DNA of 64,000 bases from Rotaria socialis. Lineage: Eukaryota; Rotifera; Eurotatoria; Philodinida; Philodinidae. Below, piece by piece: positions 23,801 to 34,967 of the stretch (positions within the stretch are counted from its first letter, which is position 1; the number at the start of each line of letters is the position of its first letter). The notes below the pieces were generated by a model. The model saw nothing but the letters and a program-made list of their open reading frames with translations. It was not told where the DNA came from and searched no databases. Where the stretch lies: NCBI GenBank assembly GCA_905331475.1, contig CAJNYU010001081.1:62001-126000 (forward strand), read 5' to 3'. Position numbers and translations under genes: made by a program.

Positions 23801-23904
23801 ATAGTTAAATTCAATAGAAAACGAAAACGAAAATTTAAAAGTGTGTGAAAACTAACCTGTAAAAAATAGTTGCTGATCGATATCGGTATTGGTATCGATG
23901 GCAT
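14898..23904 (-). CDS. MYO7A: Unconventional myosin VIIa, complete 26-exon gene
   Basis: An actin motor for microvillus/stereocilium-type protrusions. The 26 exons give 2231 aa (human 2215). Domains: motor about 1-735, with the ATP loop GESGSGKT at 166-173 and the DIFGFENF relay; five IQ-type motifs about 740-860; a charged single-helix/coiled region about 865-960; MyTH4-FERM (1040-1580); SH3 (about 1590-1660); MyTH4-FERM (1740-2231) ending [13 protein letters not shown]. Exons, 5' to 3': 23904-23857, 23783-23670, 23613-23467, 23407-23101, 23031-22889, 22823-22710, 22648-22492, 22432-22356, 22303-22200, 22143-22039, 21528-21134, 21080-20836, 20777-20529, 20460-20163, 20111-19495, 19241-18513, 18350-17948, 17790-16619, 16569-16355, 16300-16027, 15970-15836, 15771-15541, 15484-15368, 15310-15158, 15105-15055, 14993-14898. 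All phases agree and no stop interrupts. Introns are 50-90 bp except intron 10 (510 bp) and intron 15 (253 bp). The ATG at 23904 gives a longer N-terminus than the human MVILQQ. Confidence 0.96.
21529..22038 (-). other. Long intron 10 of myosin VIIa (510 bp)
   Basis: Donor AAAAAG|GTAGTC and acceptor TTTTTTTTAG bracket 510 bp where sister introns are 50-90 bp. I see no open frame, tandem repeat or clear inverted ends inside. An old insertion or a regulatory intron are both possible. Confidence 0.55.
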
Positions 23905-23940
23905 GACTTTTCTATTCGTTTTAATTCAATCTATATGATT

Positions 23941-23970
23941 TATCGATCATCATCATCATCATCATCATCA
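23941..23970. repeat. ATC/GAT trinucleotide microsatellite
   Basis: About eight ATC units just upstream of the myosin VIIa ATG, within the presumed 5' leader. Confidence 0.85.
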
Positions 23971-24815
23971 TATCTTCATTTGTTGACTCATCGCGTGTAT
24001 AAGCAAACGCGTGCAAATGTATACTTATTGAAAATCGCGGGTCCTGCCCACTATGCACACATATGAACAGGGAGAGAGAGAGAGAAAGAAAGAAAGTATT
24101 ATTCAAGTACAATTACGATATACGTGTGTTCATCTATTGACATTCTCTCTATAGAGTATCGTCCATCTTTTTCTCTCTTTCGTTTTGTGCATATTATTAT
24201 AATCGTTTATGATTGATGCGGGAGAGCCTAAAGACTTTATTTTGTTCGAATGTTTTACTACATGCTCATTAGCACTCAAATAGTGATAACTATAAAAGAT
24301 ATAAGATGATTCGGACGTATAGTTTTTTCTTCTTCTTAACTGACCGCCGTCAAACAAATATTAGTTTCAAGATTGCTTTATGTTTATGATGATAAATGAA
24401 GAGTTTAGTTTTTCTGTCTTGAAGAAAGATATTTCTTTTGGGCTCATTTCTACTAAACATCTCTGTGAGTGAATGAATCTAGATCAACATTGAATATCAA
24501 TATGTACACAAGCGAAAAATAGGAAGATGAGGAATTTCGAGAATGAGCACACGTCAGCAAGCGAACATTGTCGTCGACAAAGACACATAGTTTGCTAAGA
24601 GATCAATTCTTAGCGCAGACAACTGTATACATGATGTAAGATATAACGGAAAGAGAGAGAAAAATAAATAGAAAAAAAATCAATTGTAAATCAAGGCGGA
24701 AAACTAATATGAAAACATCATTGAAGAATCAATTAACTATTAAAAGCGACATGTTCTAATTCTTCAAGCCTCATTGAAATCACTTCAAGAACAATAACAA
24801 AAATGAACTACTTAC

Positions 24816-24844
24816 TTTTGATACGCTCACCATTCAGCATACAC
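24816..24844 (-). other. Candidate 29-nt leader micro-exon upstream of myosin VIIa
   Basis: On the minus strand an acceptor (TTTTTTTAG, ending 24845) and a donor (GTAAGTAG, starting 24815) enclose 29 nt. It lies 0.9 kb upstream of the myosin ATG on the same strand, so it could be a non-coding first or second exon. Evidence is splice consensus only. Confidence 0.3.
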
Positions 24845-26079
24845 CTAAAAAAACAAAACAAAACAACGATAACATCAAATGAATTGAAAATTATATGAAC
24901 TTGTAAACGACACCCACTTCTATAAAAACATATGGTAGATAGAGAAGACAATTTGTTAAAACTAGTAATAGCACACACACGCATACATATAGAGATTATG
25001 CATCACATTTTCTTCACTTTCCGTTCAGGTGTGTATATGCTTGCATGCCCGCTCGATAAAAGGTAGTCGACTGCAAGGGGTGGTTCTCTTCTTCTTCTTC
25101 TTCGTCTTTTCTTCTCGCGAACACCCTTTAACGTTTTTTTGTTTTATTTGAACAAAATCTTCTTTCTTTTTTCTGCATGCATATGTATATATGAACTCAT
25201 TTTGCGTTCTTTGTCTGACCACAGCAGTGACTGACCAAATGCAATCGATGCATGGACTACCTTTTGTGCTGACTCTTTTCTCGTTTTTTTCTTTCTTCTT
25301 GTACTATTATTAGTCTTATATTGAGCTCAAGTAAACGAAAGGAGAAGAAAAAGAAGAGCAAATGGTCCCCTTATTTTGATTTAGACAAATAGCGTAGACA
25401 GCGTCACGATCACGAACAGAATTAACTATCTGATCTGTCAACTTCTATGTCGTACCATTTTCTTCGTACTTACTGGTTAATTTGTTCTAATGTTTATCAA
25501 GAAATGCTTAGAATAGTGTCCAAGAAGAAAAGTGAGAGAGAGCGAAGGAGAAGAAAACGAAAGTAATAAAGACGACAAGCACATCATCGTTTAGATTGCC
25601 GCATCAAGAACAAATCAACGGATGAATTTGTCGACCTTCTGTTCTAAGACTAATGGTTTTCTATTGTCTTTTCAGCTAATATATAAAAAAAAGAACACAG
25701 CTGTAGTGTGTGCAATTACTTTCAATGATTATAGTGGAAAAGAACAAAAAAAACTCATTGATTCGTGATATCTATCTGTTAATACGATTTTTCAATCGCT
25801 CTACATGTTCAATGAAAGACTATTGATTTTCTTGATTAAAACTCAATGATCCAACAAGAAATATAGCTATGTTGATTCATTTCGAATTGCAAAACAAAAC
25901 ATTGAACTCTTTTCAAAAGGAACACAAGTGAAACCAATTTTTGAGTTCATCTCTGATAGATGTCGCCCACTAATTCATATTCTTGTTTTGATTGGAGAAT
26001 AATTAACTGTATGAATGAATTAATGCAAAACTTCTTTTTTTTAAATGATGAAAATCAAGTATTTCTTTTAAATTTAAGA
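24845..26079. other. Divergent upstream region between myosin VIIa and RPP30
   Basis: No coding exon supported. There is a pyrimidine-rich (TTC)n patch at about 25085-25110 and purine-rich patches near 25330 and 25540. The frame upstream of the chosen RPP30 start is open from 25960 but lacks family similarity and is best read as 5' leader. Confidence 0.45.
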
Positions 26080-26973
26080 ATGCCTTTCTGTGAACTTTTT
26101 ATACCTGTTGATTCAAGTACAACAGAAGATAATCTTTCAAAATTATTAATTTCATGTTTTGATCTTGGTTATGATCGAGTTGTTCTTTCTCAAACGGATA
26201 ATTTACGTGCGTCGAATTCGAATTCATCTTCAGCGAAAAAAAAGAAACAAAAAATCAGTGAAACCGAGCTAGTTACGACAGCATCATCATGGACATGTCC
26301 CAAACGATTTGTTGCTCGTATACCTGATTTAATTATCCAACGATGTCGTTCAACAAATCGCAAATTTCGTCTTTATTCTCGTATCAACGTAATTGTTCAT
26401 GACAATCAATCATTGCATTATTTGAAACGTGCAGACGTACAACAGCATTTTGATATAATTTCATTGCAACCAGCATCCCGCGATATTCTTCTCTATTTAC
26501 TCAGTTCAACAACTATACAGCATGAATTACTTGTGCTTGATCCAAGTGATGCTGAACTTCTGCCATTTCCAACAAAACTAATGCGTGCAACTGCTGAACG
26601 CGGCGTTACATTTGAATTGATCTACAGTAATGCATTACGAGATTCATTTGAACGACGAAATTTACTTGCATTCGGTCGATCACTTGCAACGAATATTTTT
26701 AAACACGGACAATCAATTGTATTTAGTTCAAATGCAAAAAATCCATTACAAATTCGTTCGCCATATGATATGATGGAAATCGGACAATTGTTTGGATTCA
26801 ATCAAGAAATATCAAGAAAATTGGTCGATCAAAATCCTATGGATGTTCTAGCACGTTCTTTTAGTCGAAAACAAACTGTACAAGGAACAGCATGGTTGGA
26901 AACAGCAACAGATGAGAAAGAAGAAGCAACAACAGTTAAACCATTTGTAGCGACTGAAACCATTCTTCTTTAG
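26080..26973 (+). CDS. RPP30: Ribonuclease P/MRP protein subunit p30
   Basis: A protein subunit of nuclear RNase P and MRP, which trims the 5' leader of pre-tRNA and cuts pre-rRNA. It has the PHP-like TIM-barrel of the Rpp30/Rpp1 family. The product is 297 aa (human 268). Family segments seen: the N-terminal strand MPFCELFIPVD; LGYDRVVL; RINVIVHD; FDIISLQP; then RGVTFELIYSNALRDS and the conserved IRSPYDMMEIGQLFGF near the C-terminus. A Ser/Lys-rich insert at about residues 48-65 and a Thr/Glu-rich tail explain the extra length. The frame is open upstream to an ATG at 25960. I prefer 26080 because the family homology starts there. It is intronless here, unlike its neighbours. AATAAA at 27265-27270 is a likely polyadenylation signal. 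Confidence 0.92.
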   Translation: MPFCELFIPVDSSTTEDNLSKLLISCFDLGYDRVVLSQTDNLRASNSNSSSAKKKKQKISETELVTTASSWTCPKRFVARIPDLIIQRCRSTNRKFRLYSRINVIVHDNQSLHYLKRADVQQHFDIISLQPASRDILLYLLSSTTIQHELLVLDPSDAELLPFPTKLMRATAERGVTFELIYSNALRDSFERRNLLAFGRSLATNIFKHGQSIVFSSNAKNPLQIRSPYDMMEIGQLFGFNQEISRKLVDQNPMDVLARSFSRKQTVQGTAWLETATDEKEEATTVKPFVATETILL

Positions 26974-28848
26974 TGATAAAGTAGCATTGTTAGGTTTTTT
27001 TTGCGATACGATAATTGCTGTTGATTAAATATAGGCAACTTCATGTGAAGGGCTGTGAACAAATATTTCTCAAAAAATGATATTTGACTCGTTGAAAAAT
27101 TTATTCGTATCATCGATAGAAAAAATTCTTCTCTACGAAATGTGTGAATGGTGCTTCATAGAATAACTATCTACAAACTTGAGTTACGGATTAGCTGAAT
27201 TGACTTCTAATCTCAGTTACCAGGACTAAAATTGGTTGTTTCGCATATCACAAAGATCTTTAACAATAAAGAACATCATTTGCATTATTTTCTTGAGGAT
27301 GTACACTTTATTTTTTTTATTAGTTAGACGTCTTATCACACTTTTGCCCCCTTTTTGTTTTTACTGAATTCGTTCTAAGTCTGTAGGGAAAATCGTTTTG
27401 TGTCGCTGTCTGTAAAAGAGAACGTGTTATTCGTGGAATTTTGAGAAAAACAATCTATCAGTATGAAGTTATATAGATCAATAAATCCTATGCGTCAATT
27501 AAGTGCTTTATAATTTACAAAACAACCAATTAATATTTCCACATTTCCTTGACTATATTTTCTGAAATATCATTCAGCAGGCGATACCGAAATGACTCCA
27601 AATCACCATTGTTCATGTCGACAAAATCTTCACTGTTTCTTGTGACACATTTTTCGTTTTGTCCCTCACCAATGGATTTTAAAGAACTGTTCATGAAACG
27701 AATAGACAGTGTATAATCTTGTGGCGATGTTTGATTAAATTCTTGGATTGTACCTTTTGCAAGACATATTGAAATTGTACTTGAAGAATATTCTCAGTGA
27801 TTTTTATGTGTTCTGGCTAAATAAAATGACTCGTTTTTAAATTTTGGACATTTTACTGTCATCAGAATGAATACAGAGTAAAATTACAACAAAAATAATG
27901 ATTTTAAAAGCACATCTGTCTGAAATTATTAATGGCACAGGACTTTATTCAGCTAGTGAAGATGAATTCATAAACATCAAATGTCAATTTTCAAAAACAA
28001 TTGACTTCAATCAATTACAAAATTCTCTTCATGGTTATAATAGTAACTGCTAATCGTGTGTCATCAGATATAATCATTCATACTTGAAATCTATTGAAAC
28101 TATACAAGTCTACTGTACTTCGATCATGACGTGAAGGAAAACTTGATTTATTGCACTTAGAATTCTCATACTTTTATCCAATACAAGTAGTTCGTTTTAT
28201 TAAAATAGCTGCTGAAAGAACGGCTGACTTCATTGCAAGCATTTTTCAATAAAAATATTCATATATTTCAGAAGAAATTTTCCCAGTCACATAAATCCAC
28301 TTTTGAAAGTAACGAAATCGAATGATTAAATATTATTTTCCCATGAATTCAATTAAATATCTAAGAACATTTTCTTTCGATTCATGTTATGTTACTCGAT
28401 GAATCAATATTTACCCTATGTGTTTCAAATTTTCTTACAAATCTCTCCCGTTTTAATCATCAATCGAATACAATTCCACAAAAACTAGAGCAGACTGTAT
28501 TCCTCGTTACTAGATAATTTGCCAAGAATTTTGCATTCATTGATTATTCTTCTTTGAAACAGTTATTTTACTAAAAAATTAACAAACTTTTCATCGACGC
28601 GGTAATTGTCAATATGTTTTATTCGTATGTGCCGAACGAAGAAATCAGACCATATGTTATCGTTGACGATTAATCCTTTGTTTGGAGTAAGCACTAGTAA
28701 GCACTAGTGACAAGCGAAAAATGTTAATCAGACCAAACAACAATTAGTTGACGAGCGAACGAACGGAAGAGCGGAAGAAGAAATGTAGATATGTTATCTG
28801 TCTCGTTCACTCGTCAACACAAAGGCGAGGACGAATATTGTTACAAAA
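26974..28848. other. Intergenic with possible coding remnants
   Basis: The start is the RPP30 3' region. The interval 27530-27830 holds a protein-like minus-strand frame with a shift (listed separately), and 27899-28051 has a 50-codon plus frame. Just before the transporter, AAGCACTAGT is repeated in tandem near 28690. No complete gene is seen. Confidence 0.4.
27530..27830 (-). pseudogene. Possible gene remnant, unrecognised
   Basis: After an acceptor-like TTTATTTAG, an open minus-strand frame (PEHIKITENI...) breaks after about 12 codons and continues in another frame for about 75 codons (ISICLAKGTIQEF ... NDISENIVKEMWKY) to a TAA. The composition is protein-like and not repetitive. I do not recognise the family. 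It could also be a single exon in an unusual frame. Confidence 0.3.
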
Positions 28849-31448
28849 ATGACAATGGAATTGGATGATTGCATCACGAAAGATTGTTCCACTATCTACC
28901 GTTTTCAATTTGCCAGCATAGCATTTATATGTGGTATTTATCTTCCATTTACATTTCATTCCAATATATGGTCACTTTATACACAATCGTTTACGCCTGT
29001 TAATTGTGCAACAATAAAAAATCCATTTCTTTCTGAAATATCAAATAATCTAACGACAAAGCCTTTGCCAATATTAGCAATAGATAATCAAAGTCGATCT
29101 GAATGTTGTGCTTGTAATGGAAATTTGAATGATAAACGTTTATCGATTCTTTGTCAAGAATGGGTTAGAAGTATAAGTCAAGTTGAAATGCGAAAAGCAA
29201 CTATTATTGATGAAGTAAGTTAACATATACTAATGAAATCATGTCTACTAAAATACACATGTTTATTCTATGAGATCTTTTGATTTTTATTATAGTGGCA
29301 CATGGCATGTGGAAAGGAAAATCGCAAATATCTTTTGTTTGGTTCAATATCGTACTTATTGGCTGAAATCATTGGCGTTGTGATTATTGGCATTTTGGCG
29401 GATAACTATGGAAGAAAGCTGATGCTTCTTATGTGCCTTTATATACCGGTGGTATGTGTTTGATAGAAATATTGTTCATTGGTCTAAAGAAATCTTTTAA
29501 GCTTTTTGGATCATTGGCTGCATTTACAACAACTTATTCTTTATTTGTTATTCTTCGATGGCCTGTAGGATTTTTAAATAAGGTAATTTCGGTTTTTCTA
29601 CAGAATGAAATATTTTTGATTTGATCAAATCTAGGGCCTACTTTTACTTGGTTTTGTAATGGTTATTGAATCATGCGAATATAAACATCGAGCTCAAATC
29701 GGTTGTCTTCTTCTTGCATCTTTGCCAATTTTTGGAATTATTGTGGGTGTTATTTATTTTTTCTTATTAGATTGGAGACATATGCAATTATTCGGTAAAA
29801 ATTTAGTATATTACTTTTATTATCTTTTATTTTCGCCGCTTGTTTAGGTACACTCGTTTCTACGTTAACTCTCTGTTATCCATGGTAAACGAACAAAAAA
29901 AGACTTGTTTTGTTTTATTCAAATAAAAACCGTTCTTGTAAATCTGTAGGCTTATACCAGAATCTCGTCGTTGGCATGTAAATAGTCATCGTGTGTCACG
30001 TGTAAATAAACTTTTACAATTGTGTTCAACCAAGCAAACACCATCATTAGGTTTAAATAAGATTGGTTCACCAGCACCGACTTCTATTATCTATGATAAA
30101 TCTGTAATAACAAGCAGTTCATTACGTGCTCAAAAGGGTTCAATATCATGTCTAGTAATGGAAAAACAATTACGCACAATAACTTTATGTTTATTTGCAC
30201 TTTGGTTTGACCGACACTTTCTAAATTAATACTAAGAATGTTTTTTCATATAGGTTTATTTCAACAACTTGCTATCGATCTACATTTTTTCCAACAATTT
30301 TGCCACATCCAACTATGAATTATGTTTTAATGAATGCTATCGAGTTTTTTTCATTTATTCTCGCTCTTATTCTTTCTTATAAGTTAGTAAAAATTGAATG
30401 AAATGAAGTCTAATATAGAACAATATGTTTTAGGATCGGACGGCGACCTCCATTGGCTGTACTTATATTAGTTAGTGGTCTATCTTCGATTTCTCTAGCA
30501 ATAACCTTACTTGGAACAGGTCCGCTGTGAATTAAAGAAAACTTTCGCTCTATAAATCATTTTTTTGTCATTTTCAAGGGCATACTTGGCTAGAAATAAC
30601 ATTTTCACTTCTTGCACGAAGTTGTTTACGAACTTGTTATTGTATTTTAATTTTATATACATCTGAACTTTATCCAACATCAGTCCGGTAACTAAAGTTT
30701 TGCATATGCATCAATTTATCAGGCATATAATTTCTAATTTTTTTTGCAGAGCAACTGGGTTAGCTATTGGACTTACAGGAGAAGGTCTATCAATGATTCT
30801 TGTCGAAGTTCTACTTTACGTAGGTTCTATTGAGAATCGAATTTAAATTAATAATGTTTTTCTTTTATGATCTAGCTTTTAGTTGATCGAATATTACTCT
30901 TATTTATATCTGGTAGCATATTATGTGTTAGTTGTTGCTTAATATTTCCGTTACCTGAAACACTTCTCTATGATTTACCTGATTCACTAACTGATTTGCA
31001 GTCCATGAAACGTACACCAGCCAATGATAACGATGGAGATTTATCTTCATCATCGCCACATAATAATGCACTAGAATCGAATACACTTCTAAATGAAACA
31101 CAAGCGAAACCAACAACTACATTAGATCTTAATGATTTATCATCGCCACCTCAACAGCAATATCTGACTACGCCCAAGACAATTTTGCGGTCACCAACCA
31201 CAACTAGTGGAAACGGAAAAACAGTAACAATTCATTCTCAACCAGAAATTATTCAATTACAATCGAATGCATCATCATTAAAAGGACTTTCAAATCCATG
31301 TTATTTTGCTTCGTTAAATGGTTCTATTGATCAATATGATATTGAACAGCATATGGATAATACAGTGGTGATCAGTATTCGAGGCGCATTAAATAACACA
31401 CATAATAATAGATCTGAAGGGCATGAAGGAGAAGCTACAAGATTTTAA
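28849..31448 (+). CDS. SLC22-like major facilitator transporter, with a 2-nt frame disruption
   Basis: A twelve-helix organic-ion/solute transporter of the plasma membrane. Ten exons: 28849-29214, 29296-29582, 29635-29794, 29848-29884, 29950-30204, 30254-30382, 30434-30519, 30579-30687, 30750-30819, 30876-31448. Recognisable parts are helix 1 followed by a large extracellular loop with paired Cys (ECCACNG), the MFS signature ADNYGRK after helix 2, the PESRRW motif after helix 6, the GRRP loop in the second half, and SELYPTSVR then ATGL in the helix 10-11 region. The last about 145 residues are a polar Ser/Thr/Gln/Asn-rich cytoplasmic tail. Exon 2 is 287 nt, two too many: the frame of LMLLMCLY must jump inside TTTATATACCGG to reach the homologous TGGMCLIE. 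Either this allele is a recent pseudogene or the assembly has a TA-repeat error. AATAAA follows at 31457. The substrate is unknown. Confidence 0.82.
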
Positions 31449-34400
31449 AAGCAAATAATAAAATATATTCAGCTTTTTGCTTGCTGTCTCCTTTGCTGTT
31501 TCTTGTTTACTAGTAAAATATGAAGAGTTCGATTCCCAAAAAACGAATTGCTCTGATTTTGAAAATCTGAAATTATAGTTTTGGTATCACAAATTATATT
31601 TGCGAAATCGCTAAGTTCTCTGTATTGTTTCTCGTAAAAAGATCAGGTTCGTTTTCCGTATGAGTATCGCTACCGATAAGAATTTTGATTTCACCTCCGA
31701 ACCATTGAGTTTGCAATCAAATTCTCAGCGATGTCGTCAAAATTTACCTAATTTAACATATACTTGATCGCAATGATAAAAATTTCTCCTTTTACCCTAT
31801 GATCTATAGAATCGTCTCATATGCATACAATCAATCGATTGTCCATCGGCATGCTATCGATTCATTTGGCGTATAAATACAATAGAATGTGACGAATATG
31901 TCATGTTAAGAAATCGTCCGCAATCTAGATCAGGACGGAATGCACATATTGACTATGATAATTTCGTTGGTGAGTTCGGCCATGCTTTTCATTAAATCAA
32001 TGTTCATTATCACAGAACGTGTATAAATTTTTATCATCTCACATCGAAAATTAATGTTCATCGATCAAATAAACAAGAAAGAAATTTATTTAGTGTTGCC
32101 AGTCAATGTTTCGTCTTGAAATGAGGACATTTTTTTATTCGTTCTATAGATTCTATTTATGAAACAAATAGAATGCACCCAACAAAAAAGAAAAGAAGAA
32201 GACAAAATACAAACTAGCTAAATGAATGATTGGATGCATATGTCCAGTAATCAGATCTATGGATACTTAGTGAAACACCTAACAGTTCAACTTCTATTTT
32301 TTCTCTCTAGAGAAAAAATGAGAGAAAAAAGAGTTCATCGAATGTTCAAAAATATTTCATTCATTTCTTATTCGGTTATTGTCCAGTTAAGAGCTATGGA
32401 TTCAAAGTTGCAGTCCAAACAAGAAGCACATCTGTGTGATAGTTGTACGTACGAAAAATAAAGAACCACGTGTGAGATACGTCTAGTAAATAGTGTAATA
32501 AACAAAAATGAATTAAGATTCGAACGATAGTTGAGAGTATTCGAATCTTATGTTCTCTATTGGTAAGTCGAAAAAAGTTCGAACTATGAAAATTTAAATA
32601 TTTATTTTAGTTCCGTTATTCAATCGAACATGATTGAAAAGAAAGAAAATATATATTTGGTATTGTAAATCACCTCTGCTTTCGAGTTCATTCGTATTGT
32701 TTCTTATAAACTCGAACTCACAGGTGGATGTACAGCCATATTATCGGCACGGATCAATATTGCAATAGACATAGCAATAGGAATTATAACATAATTATTT
32801 CGAAATTACTATTTATTGTACAATAATATTTCGTTTGAAAAAGGTCGACTAAAACCGTTTATTGACTATTTGCATAGCGAAAAAGATCTACGCTTGATTG
32901 TATGTCAAATACTATCGATCTTACTGAATAAACAATTGTAAGTAGCATCATCAAACGAATTGGGTTAAAACAACGGCACCGACAAATACCTACCAGAAGT
33001 ATTTGCTGATAGGAAGCAGATGGTGTCGAATAAAGATCCTCTCACAGCACAACTAGAATAACATAACATCGCAATAGTCACAAGAGAATTTTTCAGTTCT
33101 CCAGAAAAAATGTTTAATTCGAAGCAAGCACAAGAAAATTTCATAGGGAGATGTCACCAACAACGACTTCAATTATGACCAGTCGACAGTTTTAAATTGA
33201 CTACGCGAATAATTTTATGCATGTGTGTTAAATCTATTTTAATGAAAGCAAAAGTAAAATCAATCTTTATTGTTTCTGTCTCTATTACATATTTGTTAAT
33301 AAATAAAAATTTTAATTCGTTCCAAATCGAATTCTATTGATATAAGATCAAATGAATCATTGTTTTTCTACATCAATAATTTGATTAATATCATGTGAGG
33401 ATAGATCCAAAATAGCATTCCTTAGCTATCGCGAATATACATCAATTATAAACTATGATATGGTCGAATACTGACAATATTTCAATGTGCCATAAGACAC
33501 GAGCAGATTTGTAATTATAAACTTCTAGTTAATTATCATTACTGATTCTTATTTTGGCATGTTGATCACCTAAAACAAGTTAAACATGCAGATAGACGTG
33601 TTTCAAATAGTACATCGTGGCATGAATCGGTTAAGATAAATCAAATTTCACCTAATTGTTACAAAAAAAGAAGTCGATATTCATTCAGAAAAACAAACAA
33701 ACAGCACGAAGTCTGATCTATCACAATTTCTATTTCTCAATTATCATTTTTATTTTGCTGGAAAAATTTTGCGGCTTCAAATTCTCAAAGGAGCATCATT
33801 GCATCGTATGGAAAGCATATCTAAATCTATCGAGCATATTTTTATCTTAAGTATTTTCATGATTCTATAAAAAATAGAATATCTATAAATAGGAAATACT
33901 ACGTTGTTTGAATGCATCTCGATTGATGCCAGTTTTGAAAGGATTTCGGTTCAAAAATAAAGATGCATGTCACATGATGCCGAGAATGACGTTACTAATA
34001 CGCACGCAGTTACATCTTGCTTAAAGAATTATTCACTACTGTGTTCTATGAAAATTCGACCGACTCATATAGAACTAACTAGAATCAAATGGATACACTT
34101 CTTCTGTAATTAATTAAAAAGATATTTGTTGAAATACAATTTGTTTCTTTTTCTTTTGGAGCATACAATATGATTAACGTATTTACATAGGGCCACCGAG
34201 TGAATTGACCGGTAATAAAAGAAAACATAATTGAATATACTATCATTATTTACAAATTAATCATATTTTATGTTTCAAGAAGTCACATAGATATTTTCTT
34301 TTGTTGTTGACAGCATTGTAACGTGGTCGACCAACTTCAACAATTCTTCATGGAAAAATGCGATACGCCTACGTATAATTTAGCATCAATGAACTCTAAT

Positions 34401-34967
34401 TTTAATCAAGAAGAAATAAAAATTTATTTCTCTTACATAGCAGAAATTCCCATTTCATAACCGTAGCAACTATTACTGTTGTTGTTCATTCCCATAATAT
34501 TTGACTTGTCATATCCGGTTTTATTTCATTCATTCATAGATTGATGATGAAGGAAATAACCATTATAGTCCATATAACAACAATCATAAGACGATAAAAT
34601 ATGTTTCAGATGATATGAGATTCTCTTGATGCCACTCTAATGGAATAATCGTTAGGATTAAATAATCACAAGGTTATGATCCGAAAATAAAAAAAATTAT
34701 ACAAACTCTCGATAAATAGAATGCTCGATTAGAGTAATACTTTTATTTTTCTCGTTTATCCATTGTATTACATTTTTTTATTGTCTAACTTTTCTAAACA
34801 TCGTTTTTAATGTATGTGTAATCATTATTTATTCAAATTTTCACATACATAATAAAACTAAAATCATAAACTCAAACAACAGAATAAAATAAAATAAAAT
34901 TTAATTTACATACACAAAGTCACAAAGAGAAGAAGAAGAAAAAAAGCTTATTTTTTAAAATTCTTAT
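31449..34967. other. Intergenic, 3.5 kb, no supported gene
   Basis: A/T-rich throughout. Short frames (32222-32461, 33656-33850) have no family similarity or splice context. I found no tandem array, no tRNA fold and no transposon ends here. Confidence 0.45.

Noticed and set aside
29433..29450. A very short intron to explain the frame change in the transporter
   Set aside because: The only GT...AG pair here is about 18 nt, too short to splice, and its removal would not change the frame.
31505..31540. AGTTCGATTCCC, resembling a tRNA T-arm
   Set aside because: No acceptor stem, D-arm or anticodon arm can be paired around it.
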